Of a DNA stretch of 42,801 bases, positions 15,374 through 23,569 are shown in pieces. Below the pieces are notes generated by a model. The model worked only from the letters and a program-made list of their open reading frames with translations. It was not told the origin of the DNA and did not search any database. This stretch comes from JBCCEV01 sp039030125 (GTDB taxonomy: Bacteria > Pseudomonadota > Gammaproteobacteria > Ga0077536): NCBI GenBank assembly GCA_039030125.1, contig JBCCEV010000013.1, positions 1 to 42,801 of the forward strand, written 5' to 3'. The position numbers and the translations under genes were made by a program. Position 1 is the first letter of the stretch. Each line of letters opens with the position of its first letter.

Positions 15374-16387
15374 TTACTCCATAACGCGCGCGATTGCGCC
15401 GCTGAAGCCGGCTAGGTAGACAATTTGTTGGCGGAGAAAACCTTCGCCAACGGTGGTTTCCACCACGCCCGCATCGATGCCCTGAAACCACGTGCGGATG
15501 ATGTTCAAGTCCTCACTAAAGGTCCAGGAGGCGCCGTCGTCACTGCTACGCAGTAGCGAGCGGATACCGCAGATCACAATTTCCCCGTTGCCGGACCACA
15601 CGCCGAGGAGGTTGCTTTCGGCCCCGGCGTCTTTGCGCTCCCAGGACAAGCCATTGTCTTTGGTGACCGCCACGAAGCCGTCTTGACCAACGGCCCAACC
15701 GGAATTGGTGCCATCGTTGGCAAAATGCACATCGAACACACTTTGATCCGCTCGGTTCGACATATCAAAACTAGCGCCACCGTCGGTTGAGTTCATGATC
15801 ACGCCAAATTCACCGGCGATCAGGATCCGCCCATCCTCAAAAACTTCGGCATCGTATAAGTGCGGCTCGTAACCTTCCTCGGTCAGGTTCAGCCAGTCCT
15901 GGGTTAACGGCGACCAAGTTTTGCCGAAGTCAGTCGATTTGGCGACATAACCAAATTCGCCCACGACAACAGCCAAGCCTTGGGAGTTCATTCCCACGCC
16001 CAGCAGCCTTTGCTCAATCCCGCTATCGATCAACTCCCAAGCACCATCCCCTTCACGTGTCGCCACGGTGCCCGACTGCCCAACCATGAGGCTTTTCTCT
16101 TCGCCAATTTTTACGGCCAGCAAGGCCGCTGGCGTGATTGCCGGTGCTTGCGTCCAAGTTTGCCCGCCGTCGGTGCTTTCCATGATGGTTCCGAAGCCGC
16201 CGATGGCCGTGCCTTTTTCGCCGTGGAAGTCGATCGCATACAGAGAATCATGCGGGATACCCATACGCATGAATTCGATCGATTTGTCCTCGGCCAGGGC
16301 AGGACCGTTGGCAAACGCCAGCCAGGCAGATGCAAAGCCGATGACGACGTTGCGCACGAATAGGCGCAAAACAGATTGGTTTAGCAT
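15374..16387 (-). CDS. YCF48-like exported beta-propeller protein
   Basis: This 337-residue protein has a Sec signal peptide (VVIGFASAWLAFANGPALA, mature from about EDKSIEF). It then shows a run of Asp-box/BNR repeats: STDGGQTWTQ, STDFGKTWSPL, STDGGASFDM, TKDNGLSWERK and SSDDGASWTF, about 40-60 residues apart. These match the YCF48/photosystem II stability factor family, which forms a seven-bladed propeller. In non-photosynthetic bacteria, members are common next to RND-DUF1302-DUF1329 genes and are probably periplasmic or surface accessory proteins. It starts 30 bases after the RND stop, so the two are co-transcribed. Confidence 0.88.
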   Translation of the reverse strand: MLNQSVLRLFVRNVVIGFASAWLAFANGPALAEDKSIEFMRMGIPHDSLYAIDFHGEKGTAIGGFGTIMESTDGGQTWTQAPAITPAALLAVKIGEEKSLMVGQSGTVATREGDGAWELIDSGIEQRLLGVGMNSQGLAVVVGEFGYVAKSTDFGKTWSPLTQDWLNLTEEGYEPHLYDAEVFEDGRILIAGEFGVIMNSTDGGASFDMSNRADQSVFDVHFANDGTNSGWAVGQDGFVAVTKDNGLSWERKDAGAESNLLGVWSGNGEIVICGIRSLLRSSDDGASWTFSEDLNIIRTWFQGIDAGVVETTVGEGFLRQQIVYLAGFSGAIARVME

Positions 16388-16417
16388 TTTTTCTCTCTTT
16401 GCTTTCTATTCGCGGGG

Positions 16418-18844
16418 CTACGACGCCTGTCCGACAAGTTCCGATACATCGACACTTTCGGAAATGATCAAGTGCTCTTTCTCGATGAATTGCGGGCGCA
16501 CCAGGTAGACCAGCAATGGCAGCACGACCAATGCGATCACCATGTTGATCAACATGATCATGACGAGCAGCAAGCCCATGTCGGCGAGGAATTTCAACTC
16601 GGACAAAAAGTACCAAGGCAGAATTCCAAGCAACACAATCGTCGCGGTGAATGCGATCGCTTTACCGGTGGTGGTCACCGCTTGCTGAATCGCATCGCCG
16701 ATTGCCTGACTGTCTCGATATTCCTCACAGATCCTACTGAGGAGATAAATCCCGTAGTCGATACCAACCCCGATCCCAATGGCGGCGATAGGCAGGCTGT
16801 TCACATCAAGCCCGATCCCCATCAGCACCATCACCGAGGCTAGCAGTACGTTCGAAAAATTCACCGGGATCATGAGCAAAATTCCGGCAACCACCGAGCG
16901 ATAAGCAAAACTACAGGTAAATAGGATGACCATGTTCAGTGCGCCGAGGATGTACCACTGATAAAGGTCGACCGTGTCGTTAACCGACTGTTGCAGCGCA
17001 ATTGCGCCGGTACCCAGCCGCACGTTGAAATTAGTGTGCTCAATACCAATATCGTCCAAGGCGGCACGCGTTTGCGCGAGCGCCACGTCAACGGTTTCCT
17101 GTTTGTTGTCTTTGTACCAAAGCGAAACCGTTCCGTTTTCCAAGGTGAAGTCGATCACGTGCGAGTAGGCTTTGGTACTGGAGCCAAAGAACAACGCGTT
17201 CGTTGCCGCAGAAATCGCGTCGTTCGTGTTATTGATCGGCGCCCATTTTGGATTGCCACCACTAAACAACCGGTTAGCTTCGGGGAGATAATCCGCGAAC
17301 GAAAGGGTCGCTTCGGGTGGTGGGTCTTGCGATTCAAGATACCGTTGGAAACGCGTCATCATCTCGGCTGTTTGCGCCTGGCGCATAATGCGCCCTTCGT
17401 CGGTCGGCTTACCTGTCTCGTCGACCGTTCTCTTGCCTTCGAAAATGACCTCCAACGTCATTAAACCTGGGAAATGAGCGTTAACCGCGCGCACCGCGCC
17501 GTTAAAGTCGGAAGACTCTTTCAGCAGGTTGCTCCCCTCAACGGGATTACCCACTTGAATTTGCAGCATTAGCCAAACACCAATCACCGCTAACACAACG
17601 ACGATCGGCGTGGTGATCCGCGCTGCGGAACCATGTGAGACCCGGCCAACCGCGCCCAACGTGTCGATAATGTGATTGTGCCAAGACTTTTCTTTACCGA
17701 TGAGCTTGGCCACGTTTTTCGGTGCTGGGAAGAACGAGAGCAAAACCGGCGTGAGAAACATGTTCGTGGGTACGAGAATCGCGGCCCAGAATCCGCAGAA
17801 AATCGCGAAACGCTCCATGACTGGGATCGGCGCGAGGCCAATTAGAAACAGTCCGGCGGCGTCGGTAATGATGCCGAGGACCCCTGGCGCCATCATGACG
17901 CCGAGCGCGAGTTCGGCTGATTTTCGCCGGTCGCCTATCTCGTAGTAAATCTCATAGTAGCGTTCAATAAACTGAACGCAGTGACTAAATGATCGGGCCA
18001 CTAATAACAGCGGCACCACCATGATCAGCGGCTCGATCGGATCACCCAACCAGCCAACAAAACCAAAACCCCACACCGCGGCAACCACACTCACCGCGAC
18101 GGGTGTTACGACCCCAGGGACGTTACCCATATAGACGAACAAGGAAAGCAGCAATAAGCTCGCCGTGATCGCGAAAATACCCAGCATCTGGGCTTGGTAT
18201 TCATACACCCACCCGGTGAGAATGGGTTGTCCGGCAACATAGACTTCGTGGTTCGCGTCGCGCTCGGCGTCTGCGAGCTCCTGGACGTACTCGAAAACCT
18301 TGCCGTACTCCAGCTTGCGCTCAATAAACGTGGCGGTAACGAGCGTGGCCGTTTCGTCCGGGGAGATCAGAAACGTTCGCACGTTGGCGGCTTTGTCGAC
18401 CGCCTTACGGAATTTCTCGATGGCCTCCGGGGTCGCCGGCGCCTTGTCCTCCATTAAAGGACGCATATCGATCCCAAACGGCGTCGCCTCGGCAAAGCGC
18501 GCTTTCTCGGTCGATATCGATAGGATTTGATCGTGGTCGACACCCGGCGACAAGTCGATGTCGCGAGTGAGTCGATACACCTTATCTAAGGTTTCATGGT
18601 TGTAGATTGTTTGCCCATCGGTACGCTTGACCATCAACGTAATGGTGAGAGGATTACCGAAGTTCGGATGGTCCTTATAGGTTTGGACGAACGGATGGCT
18701 GGAAGGAAAGAGGTCAGAGAAGATCGTGCGAAGCTCAACCTTGGTTAGACCATAGCCAAAAAATGCCGTGATCCCCATTAAGAGAGCAAGCGTAAAAATG
18801 CGATGCTTCATGGTGAGCATCGCCAACTTAAAGCGAAATGTCAT
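16418..18844 (-). CDS. RND-superfamily exporter (MMPL type)
   Basis: This inner-membrane transporter of 808 residues has the duplicated RND layout: one helix, a large periplasmic loop, then five or six helices, twice. The first set includes LLLLSLFVYMGNVPGVVTPV and the second GALNMVILFTCSFAY plus GIGVGIDYGIYLLSR, which carries the Asp-Tyr pair typical of MmpL/HpnN proton relays. Such proteins move lipids or other hydrophobic compounds out of the inner membrane. The start is taken at 18844 because GGGGAG lies eight bases upstream; a longer frame to 18886 lacks a ribosome site. A near-consensus promoter lies at 19059-19087. Confidence 0.9.
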   Translation of the reverse strand: MTFRFKLAMLTMKHRIFTLALLMGITAFFGYGLTKVELRTIFSDLFPSSHPFVQTYKDHPNFGNPLTITLMVKRTDGQTIYNHETLDKVYRLTRDIDLSPGVDHDQILSISTEKARFAEATPFGIDMRPLMEDKAPATPEAIEKFRKAVDKAANVRTFLISPDETATLVTATFIERKLEYGKVFEYVQELADAERDANHEVYVAGQPILTGWVYEYQAQMLGIFAITASLLLLSLFVYMGNVPGVVTPVAVSVVAAVWGFGFVGWLGDPIEPLIMVVPLLLVARSFSHCVQFIERYYEIYYEIGDRRKSAELALGVMMAPGVLGIITDAAGLFLIGLAPIPVMERFAIFCGFWAAILVPTNMFLTPVLLSFFPAPKNVAKLIGKEKSWHNHIIDTLGAVGRVSHGSAARITTPIVVVLAVIGVWLMLQIQVGNPVEGSNLLKESSDFNGAVRAVNAHFPGLMTLEVIFEGKRTVDETGKPTDEGRIMRQAQTAEMMTRFQRYLESQDPPPEATLSFADYLPEANRLFSGGNPKWAPINNTNDAISAATNALFFGSSTKAYSHVIDFTLENGTVSLWYKDNKQETVDVALAQTRAALDDIGIEHTNFNVRLGTGAIALQQSVNDTVDLYQWYILGALNMVILFTCSFAYRSVVAGILLMIPVNFSNVLLASVMVLMGIGLDVNSLPIAAIGIGVGIDYGIYLLSRICEEYRDSQAIGDAIQQAVTTTGKAIAFTATIVLLGILPWYFLSELKFLADMGLLLVMIMLINMVIALVVLPLLVYLVRPQFIEKEHLIISESVDVSELVGQAS

Positions 18845-19018
18845 CGGTATCGACTCCCCTCGATAACTAGCGTACTGGGCACACACGCCGGGGACTGGCT
18901 AGGTCTAACGCCTTTGCGCGGATTGACACCTTGAGAATGCTCACCCTTACTGCTTAGCGGCCCGAAAGGGTCGGAAAGGGTAAGCGCTAAACTGCGGAAT
19001 TTCGGTTTCGCAGCGCAT

Positions 19019-19046
19019 AAAAAAGGCCACAATCCCCCCAGGATTG
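19019..19046 (-). promoter_or_regulatory. Terminator-like hairpin in the RND leader
   Basis: On the minus strand, CAATCC-TGGGG-GGATTG (19046-19030) forms a perfect 6-bp stem just after the predicted transcript start. Five bases later comes a run of six T. The roughly 200-base leader to 18844 holds this and a weaker TGCGAA/TTCCGCA hairpin. It could act as an attenuator. The stem is short, so the call is tentative. Confidence 0.3.
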
Positions 19047-19058
19047 CGCGAGGGTCGG

Positions 19059-19087
19059 AATATAGGGATGGCCCCCTAGAGTGTCAA
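19059..19087 (-). promoter_or_regulatory. Sigma70 promoter of the RND-YCF48 operon
   Basis: On the minus strand, a perfect -35 TTGACA (19087-19082) and -10 TATATT (19064-19059, five of six) are separated by exactly 17 bases. Transcription would start near 19052, about 210 bases before the RND ATG. The promoter lies just outside the island boundary, so the insertion left it intact. Confidence 0.75.
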
Positions 19088-19149
19088 CATTGATCTCTGC
19101 GCCATTTAGGTATTCGGAAAGCACTAAATGCTTCAATTTTGGGCAGAAT

Positions 19150-19194
19150 TGGTGCCGGCTGCGGGACTCGAACTCGCGACCTGATGCTTACAAG
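19150..19194. repeat. Distal att repeat of the island (3' tRNA-Thr fragment)
   Basis: These 45 bases are identical to 28884-28928, the 3' part of the intact tRNA-Thr including CCA and the T arm. No anticodon stem or 5' half follows, so it is not a gene. It marks the left edge of the inserted element. Confidence 0.95.
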
Positions 19195-19314
19195 TTTCAT
19201 CCGCTGATTTGTTCCTTTTTGGACCGTCTTGGCTGTTCAGCTACGGTTCAGCGACTTACTCGCAAACTCTCACCTCTCGTCTATGCTCTTCTTAGCGGGT
19301 TTTGTCTGCCCTGT

Positions 19315-19334
19315 GTAGCACGGACGTAGCACCG
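19315..19334. repeat. Candidate integrase arm-type site, left end
   Basis: GTAGCACGGACGTAGCACCG contains a tandem GTAGCAC half-site and matches 18 of 20 bases of a site at 28821-28840 near the other island end. It lies between the att repeat and the integrase start, so integrase binding here could also control its own gene. Confidence 0.55.
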
Positions 19335-19365
19335 AGGTGACCGTGAAAAGGAAAAACATCAGGTC

Positions 19366-20505
19366 ATGGCCGAGCATCTGAACTTCACTGTCGGGTCGCT
19401 GAACGCGCTGAAAGCGCGGCCCAAACGCTACTACGTCTATGACACCAAGATCCCCCACCTAGCGCTGTGCGTGACGCCCTCGGGTACTCGCACGTTCTAC
19501 CTCTACCGTCGCATTCATGGCCAGCCGGAGCGCCTGAAGCTCGGTCGCTTCCCGGCGATGACGATTGACCAGGCCCGCAAACAGGCCGAGCGAACCAACG
19601 GCACCATCGCGGCTGGCCTCAGCCCCGCTGAAACCCGCCGAGCCCTTCGGGGTGAGCTTACGGTGCAAGCGCTCTACGAACGATATCGCGTCGAGCACCT
19701 TGAAGCCCGAGGCCAACACAGCCGCGCCACCGTTTCTATTTTTGAAAATCACCTAAAACCCTGGGCCCGGCGCAAGCTCTCCACCATTCGCCGGGCGCAC
19801 GTGATCAAGCGCCACGCGGAGCTCGGGAGAACAGCAGGCCCGATCATGGCCAATCGCGCCGTCGAGCGTCTGCGGGCGATGTACAACTGGGCCATTCGCA
19901 TGGAGCTCTTCTCAGGCGACAACCCCGCGGTTGGGATCGAGAAATTCAAGGAAGTGGCCCGCGAGCGCTTCTTGCAACCCGATGAGGTGCCCCGCTTCAT
20001 TGCGGCCGTTGAGGCCTCGGAGCCCGATTTTCGTGATTTTGTGCTGTTGTGCCTATTTACCGGCGCGCGCTCCAGTAACGTTCGAGCGATGGCTTGGCGC
20101 GATGTGTTCCTCGAACGCGCAACCTGGACGATTCCAGACACCAAGAACGGCGAGCCCTATACCGTGCCATTGGTTTCTGAGGCGATGACGATCCTCGAGA
20201 GGCGCCAAAACCGAACGGCGTCCGAATGGGTATTCCCGGGTCCGGGGCAAACCGGACACTTCGTCGAGCACAAACGGGCCTGGGGGACGCTCCTCAAACG
20301 GGCCAAGATCGAGAACCTTCACCTACACGACTTACGCCGAACCTTGGGCAGCTACCAAGCAGCCACGGGTGCCTCGCAACTCGTCATTCAAAAATCGCTC
20401 GGCCACAAATCGCTCGCGGCCACCAGCGTCTACACCCGTTTGAATCTTGATCCCGTACGCGAATCCGTCAACGCGGGTGTGGATGCGCTCCTAAAACATA
20501 GGTAG
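19366..20505 (+). CDS. Tyrosine-recombinase integrase (P4/DUF4102 type)
   Basis: This 379-residue integrase catalyses site-specific recombination between the tRNA-Thr attB and the island attP. Residues about 1-95 form the arm-binding DUF4102-type domain (NALKARPKRYYVYDTKIPHLAL, FYLYRRIHGQPERLKLGRFP). Residues about 100-185 form the core-binding SAM-like domain. The catalytic domain shows Arg in LFTGARSSNVRAM, the HxxR box in LHLHDLRRT, His in LGHKSLAATS and the nucleophile Tyr in VYTRLNLD (about residue 364). All key residues are intact, so the element may still be able to move. Candidate arm sites lie 32 bases upstream. Confidence 0.95.
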   Translation: MAEHLNFTVGSLNALKARPKRYYVYDTKIPHLALCVTPSGTRTFYLYRRIHGQPERLKLGRFPAMTIDQARKQAERTNGTIAAGLSPAETRRALRGELTVQALYERYRVEHLEARGQHSRATVSIFENHLKPWARRKLSTIRRAHVIKRHAELGRTAGPIMANRAVERLRAMYNWAIRMELFSGDNPAVGIEKFKEVARERFLQPDEVPRFIAAVEASEPDFRDFVLLCLFTGARSSNVRAMAWRDVFLERATWTIPDTKNGEPYTVPLVSEAMTILERRQNRTASEWVFPGPGQTGHFVEHKRAWGTLLKRAKIENLHLHDLRRTLGSYQAATGASQLVIQKSLGHKSLAATSVYTRLNLDPVRESVNAGVDALLKHR

Positions 20506-20513
20506 CTCGACCA

Positions 20514-21419
20514 ATGGATGAAGCGGACAAAAATCTTAATCAAAACTTCGCGAGTTTGGGGCTCCCTGAATTCGACATCGAAACGTTCATGAGTACTCAC
20601 ATCGAGGGCCTTAACGTTGGAGATGCAGCTTGTGAACTCATGTTTGAGCCGTACGCGCTCATTCCGAATCTTGAGATGTCGACGCGTTTTCTTCTTCCTC
20701 GGATCAGGAATGCACTACGAGACCGGTCCGAAGACACAATCCGGAATGCGCTCGAAGAGGTCCCACGGCGCTTCGCCAAAATCGCCTGGGACACCCTTCC
20801 CGACGATATTCGCAACGATCCGAACTACTTCAAAACAACCCACCTACCCAGCTTTCACTACCGGATCGAAGATTGTTTAGAGGCTGCTTCCGAGGCCCTC
20901 CACCAAGCATTACAAAAAAAGGACATGCGGATCTCTGGTCTCACGCCACCAGAGCATTGGGCTGTGATCGCGTTAGCCAGCTTCGCGGTGGGACGTCTCG
21001 TGGCGCAAAGCCTTAGCGCGTTTTACATCGATTACGTCCAAGCCAACGATGTTCAAGAAATCGAAAAATTAGTCGAGCGGTTGTGGGTATTGGCAACCGG
21101 GGCGGCAAAACATATCGGACTCCTCGCGCTCAATGAAAGCGAGAAACTCGCAATTAGCCATGACCAGCAAACAAGACGTGCCAGCTCTGGCGGCAACGCC
21201 CGAATGGATCCGATCAACACGCTTTTGCGTGAATTGATCAATTTCTACCACGAAGAGCAGTTCCAGAATCGCTCCGAATGCGCGCGCCAGTTTGTTCGGA
21301 TTACAACCATCGACCGGATCCGAGAGGCAGGGATCCGCACAAAGAAACCCGCTGAGTATTTTCGTCGAGTATTGTCAGAAGTTCTTAGCGGGCGACGGAA
21401 GATCCCCGAGCACAGTTAA
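20514..21419 (+). CDS. Unknown island protein
   Basis: I do not recognise this 301-residue protein. It begins 8 bases after the integrase stop and is probably co-transcribed with it. It looks soluble and mainly helical. Notable segments are LPDDIRNDPNYFKTTHLPSF in the middle, one moderately hydrophobic helix (HWAVIALASFAVGRLVAQSL, about residues 143-162), and a basic C-terminus (FRRVLSEVLSGRRKIPEHS) that could bind DNA. No signal peptide, catalytic motif or HTH was seen. Its place beside the integrase suggests a role in the mobility module rather than cargo, but that is inference. Confidence 0.75.
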   Translation: MDEADKNLNQNFASLGLPEFDIETFMSTHIEGLNVGDAACELMFEPYALIPNLEMSTRFLLPRIRNALRDRSEDTIRNALEEVPRRFAKIAWDTLPDDIRNDPNYFKTTHLPSFHYRIEDCLEAASEALHQALQKKDMRISGLTPPEHWAVIALASFAVGRLVAQSLSAFYIDYVQANDVQEIEKLVERLWVLATGAAKHIGLLALNESEKLAISHDQQTRRASSGGNARMDPINTLLRELINFYHEEQFQNRSECARQFVRITTIDRIREAGIRTKKPAEYFRRVLSEVLSGRRKIPEHS

Positions 21420-21537
21420 CAGAGTGCCCGGTACTCTACTAAAACAAAGGCAAGTTCCCAGCATTCGCTGATTTCCTTTTTTCTCACTCCATGCCGAAAT
21501 CCATGGCCATCCGTTTCGAAAAGAGCTGGAGGCCACG

Positions 21538-21738
21538 ATGGAATTACTAACCACATCAAAAGCTGCCGAGCGACTCGGCGTTAGCGCCGCATTCTTAGAG
21601 CGCGACCGCTGTAGCCGTCGACTGATCCCTTACGTCGTCATCGGGACCCGAACGGTTCGCTACTCCCCTAATGCCCTCGACGAATATATCGATCAACAGA
21701 CCCGCCGAGCGGAGTATGTCGATGGAACAGGCTTATGA
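21538..21738 (+). CDS. AlpA/excisionase-like HTH protein
   Basis: This 66-residue protein has a MerR/AlpA-type winged helix: LTTSKAAERLGVSAAFLERD forms the helix-turn-helix and VVIGTRTVRYSPNALDEYID the wing and final helix. Proteins of this size in integrative elements serve as excisionases or as activators of integrase and replication genes. GGAGG lies 5 bases before the ATG. Its stop overlaps the start of the replication gene by four bases (ATGA), so both are translated together. Confidence 0.85.
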   Translation: MELLTTSKAAERLGVSAAFLERDRCSRRLIPYVVIGTRTVRYSPNALDEYIDQQTRRAEYVDGTGL

Positions 21739-23303
21739 GCGCACCGAAGGGGATGAAGTTTCCGATCCCGAGAGTGTTGACGATCCCTCCGCCCGATGAT
21801 GCGACATTGGCGGAACGAATTACCTGGCGACACACCACACTCGACGGCGAGGACCGAAGATTTCGTAAACGTCGCTTCGAAGGGCTACACGAGTCGCTGA
21901 GCGTTCCGCTCGCCAAGGCGTACAGCCGGCGTTATGAGTCGGAAGGGACTTTCTCCGCCAATACTTACTTGCGCGAAACCCTCGATCGGGCTACGCCCGT
22001 TCGCGGTGTACCGCTCGGGGCAGATGACGAACAAATGAAAGCTAAGGCGGCAATGTTCTCACAGAGCTGCGATCTCATTGCGCGCAGCAGACGTGACCCC
22101 TGCGATTACGCGGCGTCGACCGGGATCGAGCTTCCGGTTAACTCGCTACCCCACCACTCGAGAATCAAACGACTTTGCTGCCCAAGATGGTGGTTTAAGC
22201 GAATCAGGAAGATGACGCGCCGCGCCCGCGAACAACTGGCACGCGAACTTGGCCGGGTGGGCGTTCATCGAGAAGCTTACGCAACCAACGCGACGGTGTT
22301 TGACTATCAATCGATGCAACGACGCAATGAAGCGCTGTTGAGCAACATGGAAGCCGTAAACACGACGACCGGAGAGGTGCTAAACCTCGGTGATCTCAAC
22401 GAGCACAGTCTCGCGAATCCGAGGAACAGATTTTACGAAATGATCGTCCGTGTTCGAGGGTTTCAAGAAATCGCCGAGTCTTCCGGGCACGAGGTTTACT
22501 TCGTAACGCTAACGTGTCCATCACGATTTCACCCTCTGACGAAACGTGCCCAGCCAAACCCGAGATACAGAGACGCAACCGCACGCGAAGCGAATGACCA
22601 CCTGTGTAGAGTATTCGCTCGGCTGCGAGCGTACTGCCATCGACACGAGATCCACTTCTATGGGATCCGTGTTGTTGAACCGCACCAGACCGGAACGCCG
22701 CATTGGCATTTCCTACTCTTCGCGAAGCCCGATGAGGCTGAACGCTTAACCGCAGCGTTTCAACACTACGCGCTGGAACTTGATGGGGATGAGCCGGGTG
22801 CAAGTACGCACAGACTCAAAATCGAACGGATCGATCCATCGAAAGGCGACGCAACAGGTTACATTGCGAAGTATCTCGCCAAGAACATCGACGATTCGAT
22901 TCTGAATGATTTAGGAAATTCGGTTCGAATTCGAGCTTGGTCATCACTTAACGGTATCCGGCAATTCCAATTTTTTGGGGGACCACCCGTTGGGTTATGG
23001 CGAGAACTCCGACACGTCGGTCCCCAGGCCGTACCTCGTGCACTTTACGAGATCGCTTTCGCCGCTGACTCCTCGAACTGGGCATCGTTCGTTTCTTTGC
23101 TGGGTGGACCGTTTATTGGACCTAAACAGTGTCCGGTCACCCCGCTCTATAGGACCGGAAAGCCCAATCGATATGGCGACCCCGCGAGCCCGAAAATTTC
23201 CGGTCTCAAATACAACGGGGTCGAAATTGAGACCCGTCCCGATGTTTGGGAAATTCGACTCTGTGCGGGCACGGCCCCCACAGCGACCATAGGGTTTTAT
23301 TAG
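21735..23303 (+). CDS. HUH replication initiator, P2 gpA-like
   Basis: This 522-residue protein should nick one DNA strand at an origin and start rolling-circle replication of the excised element. Motif order fits the phage replication gene A family: a strand VYFVTLTCPSRFHP (about residues 254-267), the metal-binding HUH motif HWHFLLFAKP (about 318-327), and a double-tyrosine YIAKYLAKNID (about 373-383) with the YxxxY spacing of P2 gpA. A Cys/His-rich stretch (CCPRWWFKR) in the N-terminal half resembles the basic segment of related proteins. It is coupled to the AlpA-like gene. The stop codon lies in the loop of an 8-bp inverted repeat and a palindrome block follows. Confidence 0.85.
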   Translation: MSAPKGMKFPIPRVLTIPPPDDATLAERITWRHTTLDGEDRRFRKRRFEGLHESLSVPLAKAYSRRYESEGTFSANTYLRETLDRATPVRGVPLGADDEQMKAKAAMFSQSCDLIARSRRDPCDYAASTGIELPVNSLPHHSRIKRLCCPRWWFKRIRKMTRRAREQLARELGRVGVHREAYATNATVFDYQSMQRRNEALLSNMEAVNTTTGEVLNLGDLNEHSLANPRNRFYEMIVRVRGFQEIAESSGHEVYFVTLTCPSRFHPLTKRAQPNPRYRDATAREANDHLCRVFARLRAYCHRHEIHFYGIRVVEPHQTGTPHWHFLLFAKPDEAERLTAAFQHYALELDGDEPGASTHRLKIERIDPSKGDATGYIAKYLAKNIDDSILNDLGNSVRIRAWSSLNGIRQFQFFGGPPVGLWRELRHVGPQAVPRALYEIAFAADSSNWASFVSLLGGPFIGPKQCPVTPLYRTGKPNRYGDPASPKISGLKYNGVEIETRPDVWEIRLCAGTAPTATIGFY

Positions 23304-23434
23304 GCAACCCTATAGGGCAACTCTATAGGGCCCGATCGGGATGTCCCCTAAAGCGCCCCCTACGGGGCCCCCTAGGGGTACGTCAGGATTAGCCTGCGGG
23401 GCAACCAGCACCCGATGGGGCGTCCCCAATGGGG
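23289..23434. repeat. Dense block of short GC-ended palindromes, candidate origin or bidirectional terminator
   Basis: In about 145 bases there are an 8-bp inverted repeat with a 9-base loop around the rep stop (ATAGGGTT...AACCCTAT, 23289-23313), CCCTATAGGG (23308), a direct repeat CTATAGGGC (23310 and 23323), CCCGATCGGG (23331), CCCCTACGGGG (23357-23367), CCCCTAGGGG (23369), GGGGCGTCCCC (23417) and CCCCAATGGGG (23424). All follow a CCC-n-GGG or GGG-n-CCC pattern. The rest of the gap to 23569 shows no gene. Possible roles are a replication or single-strand origin, or termination between convergent modules. Confidence 0.6.
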
Positions 23435-23569
23435 CACCGTCCGGGTAAACGGCGAAATTACTCGAGATTTCGAAAATCGCGACTGCATTCATCGAGCTTC
23501 CCCTTGGAGTACTGGCAATAACTGTACGTTCGGCGCAGACATGCAGGCTAGTAGGTTAAGTTGAGAGGG

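Noticed and set aside
18844..18886. Longer RND start at 18886
   Set aside because: No ribosome site precedes it and the extra residues are polar, whereas the ATG at 18844 has GGGGAG upstream.
19150..19194. Second tRNA-Thr gene at the left island edge
   Set aside because: Only the 3' 45 bases are present; the anticodon stem, D arm and 5' acceptor are missing, so it is an att repeat.
23289..23434. CRISPR array in the palindrome block
   Set aside because: The repeats are short, varied and overlapping, with no regular repeat-spacer pattern and no cas gene nearby.
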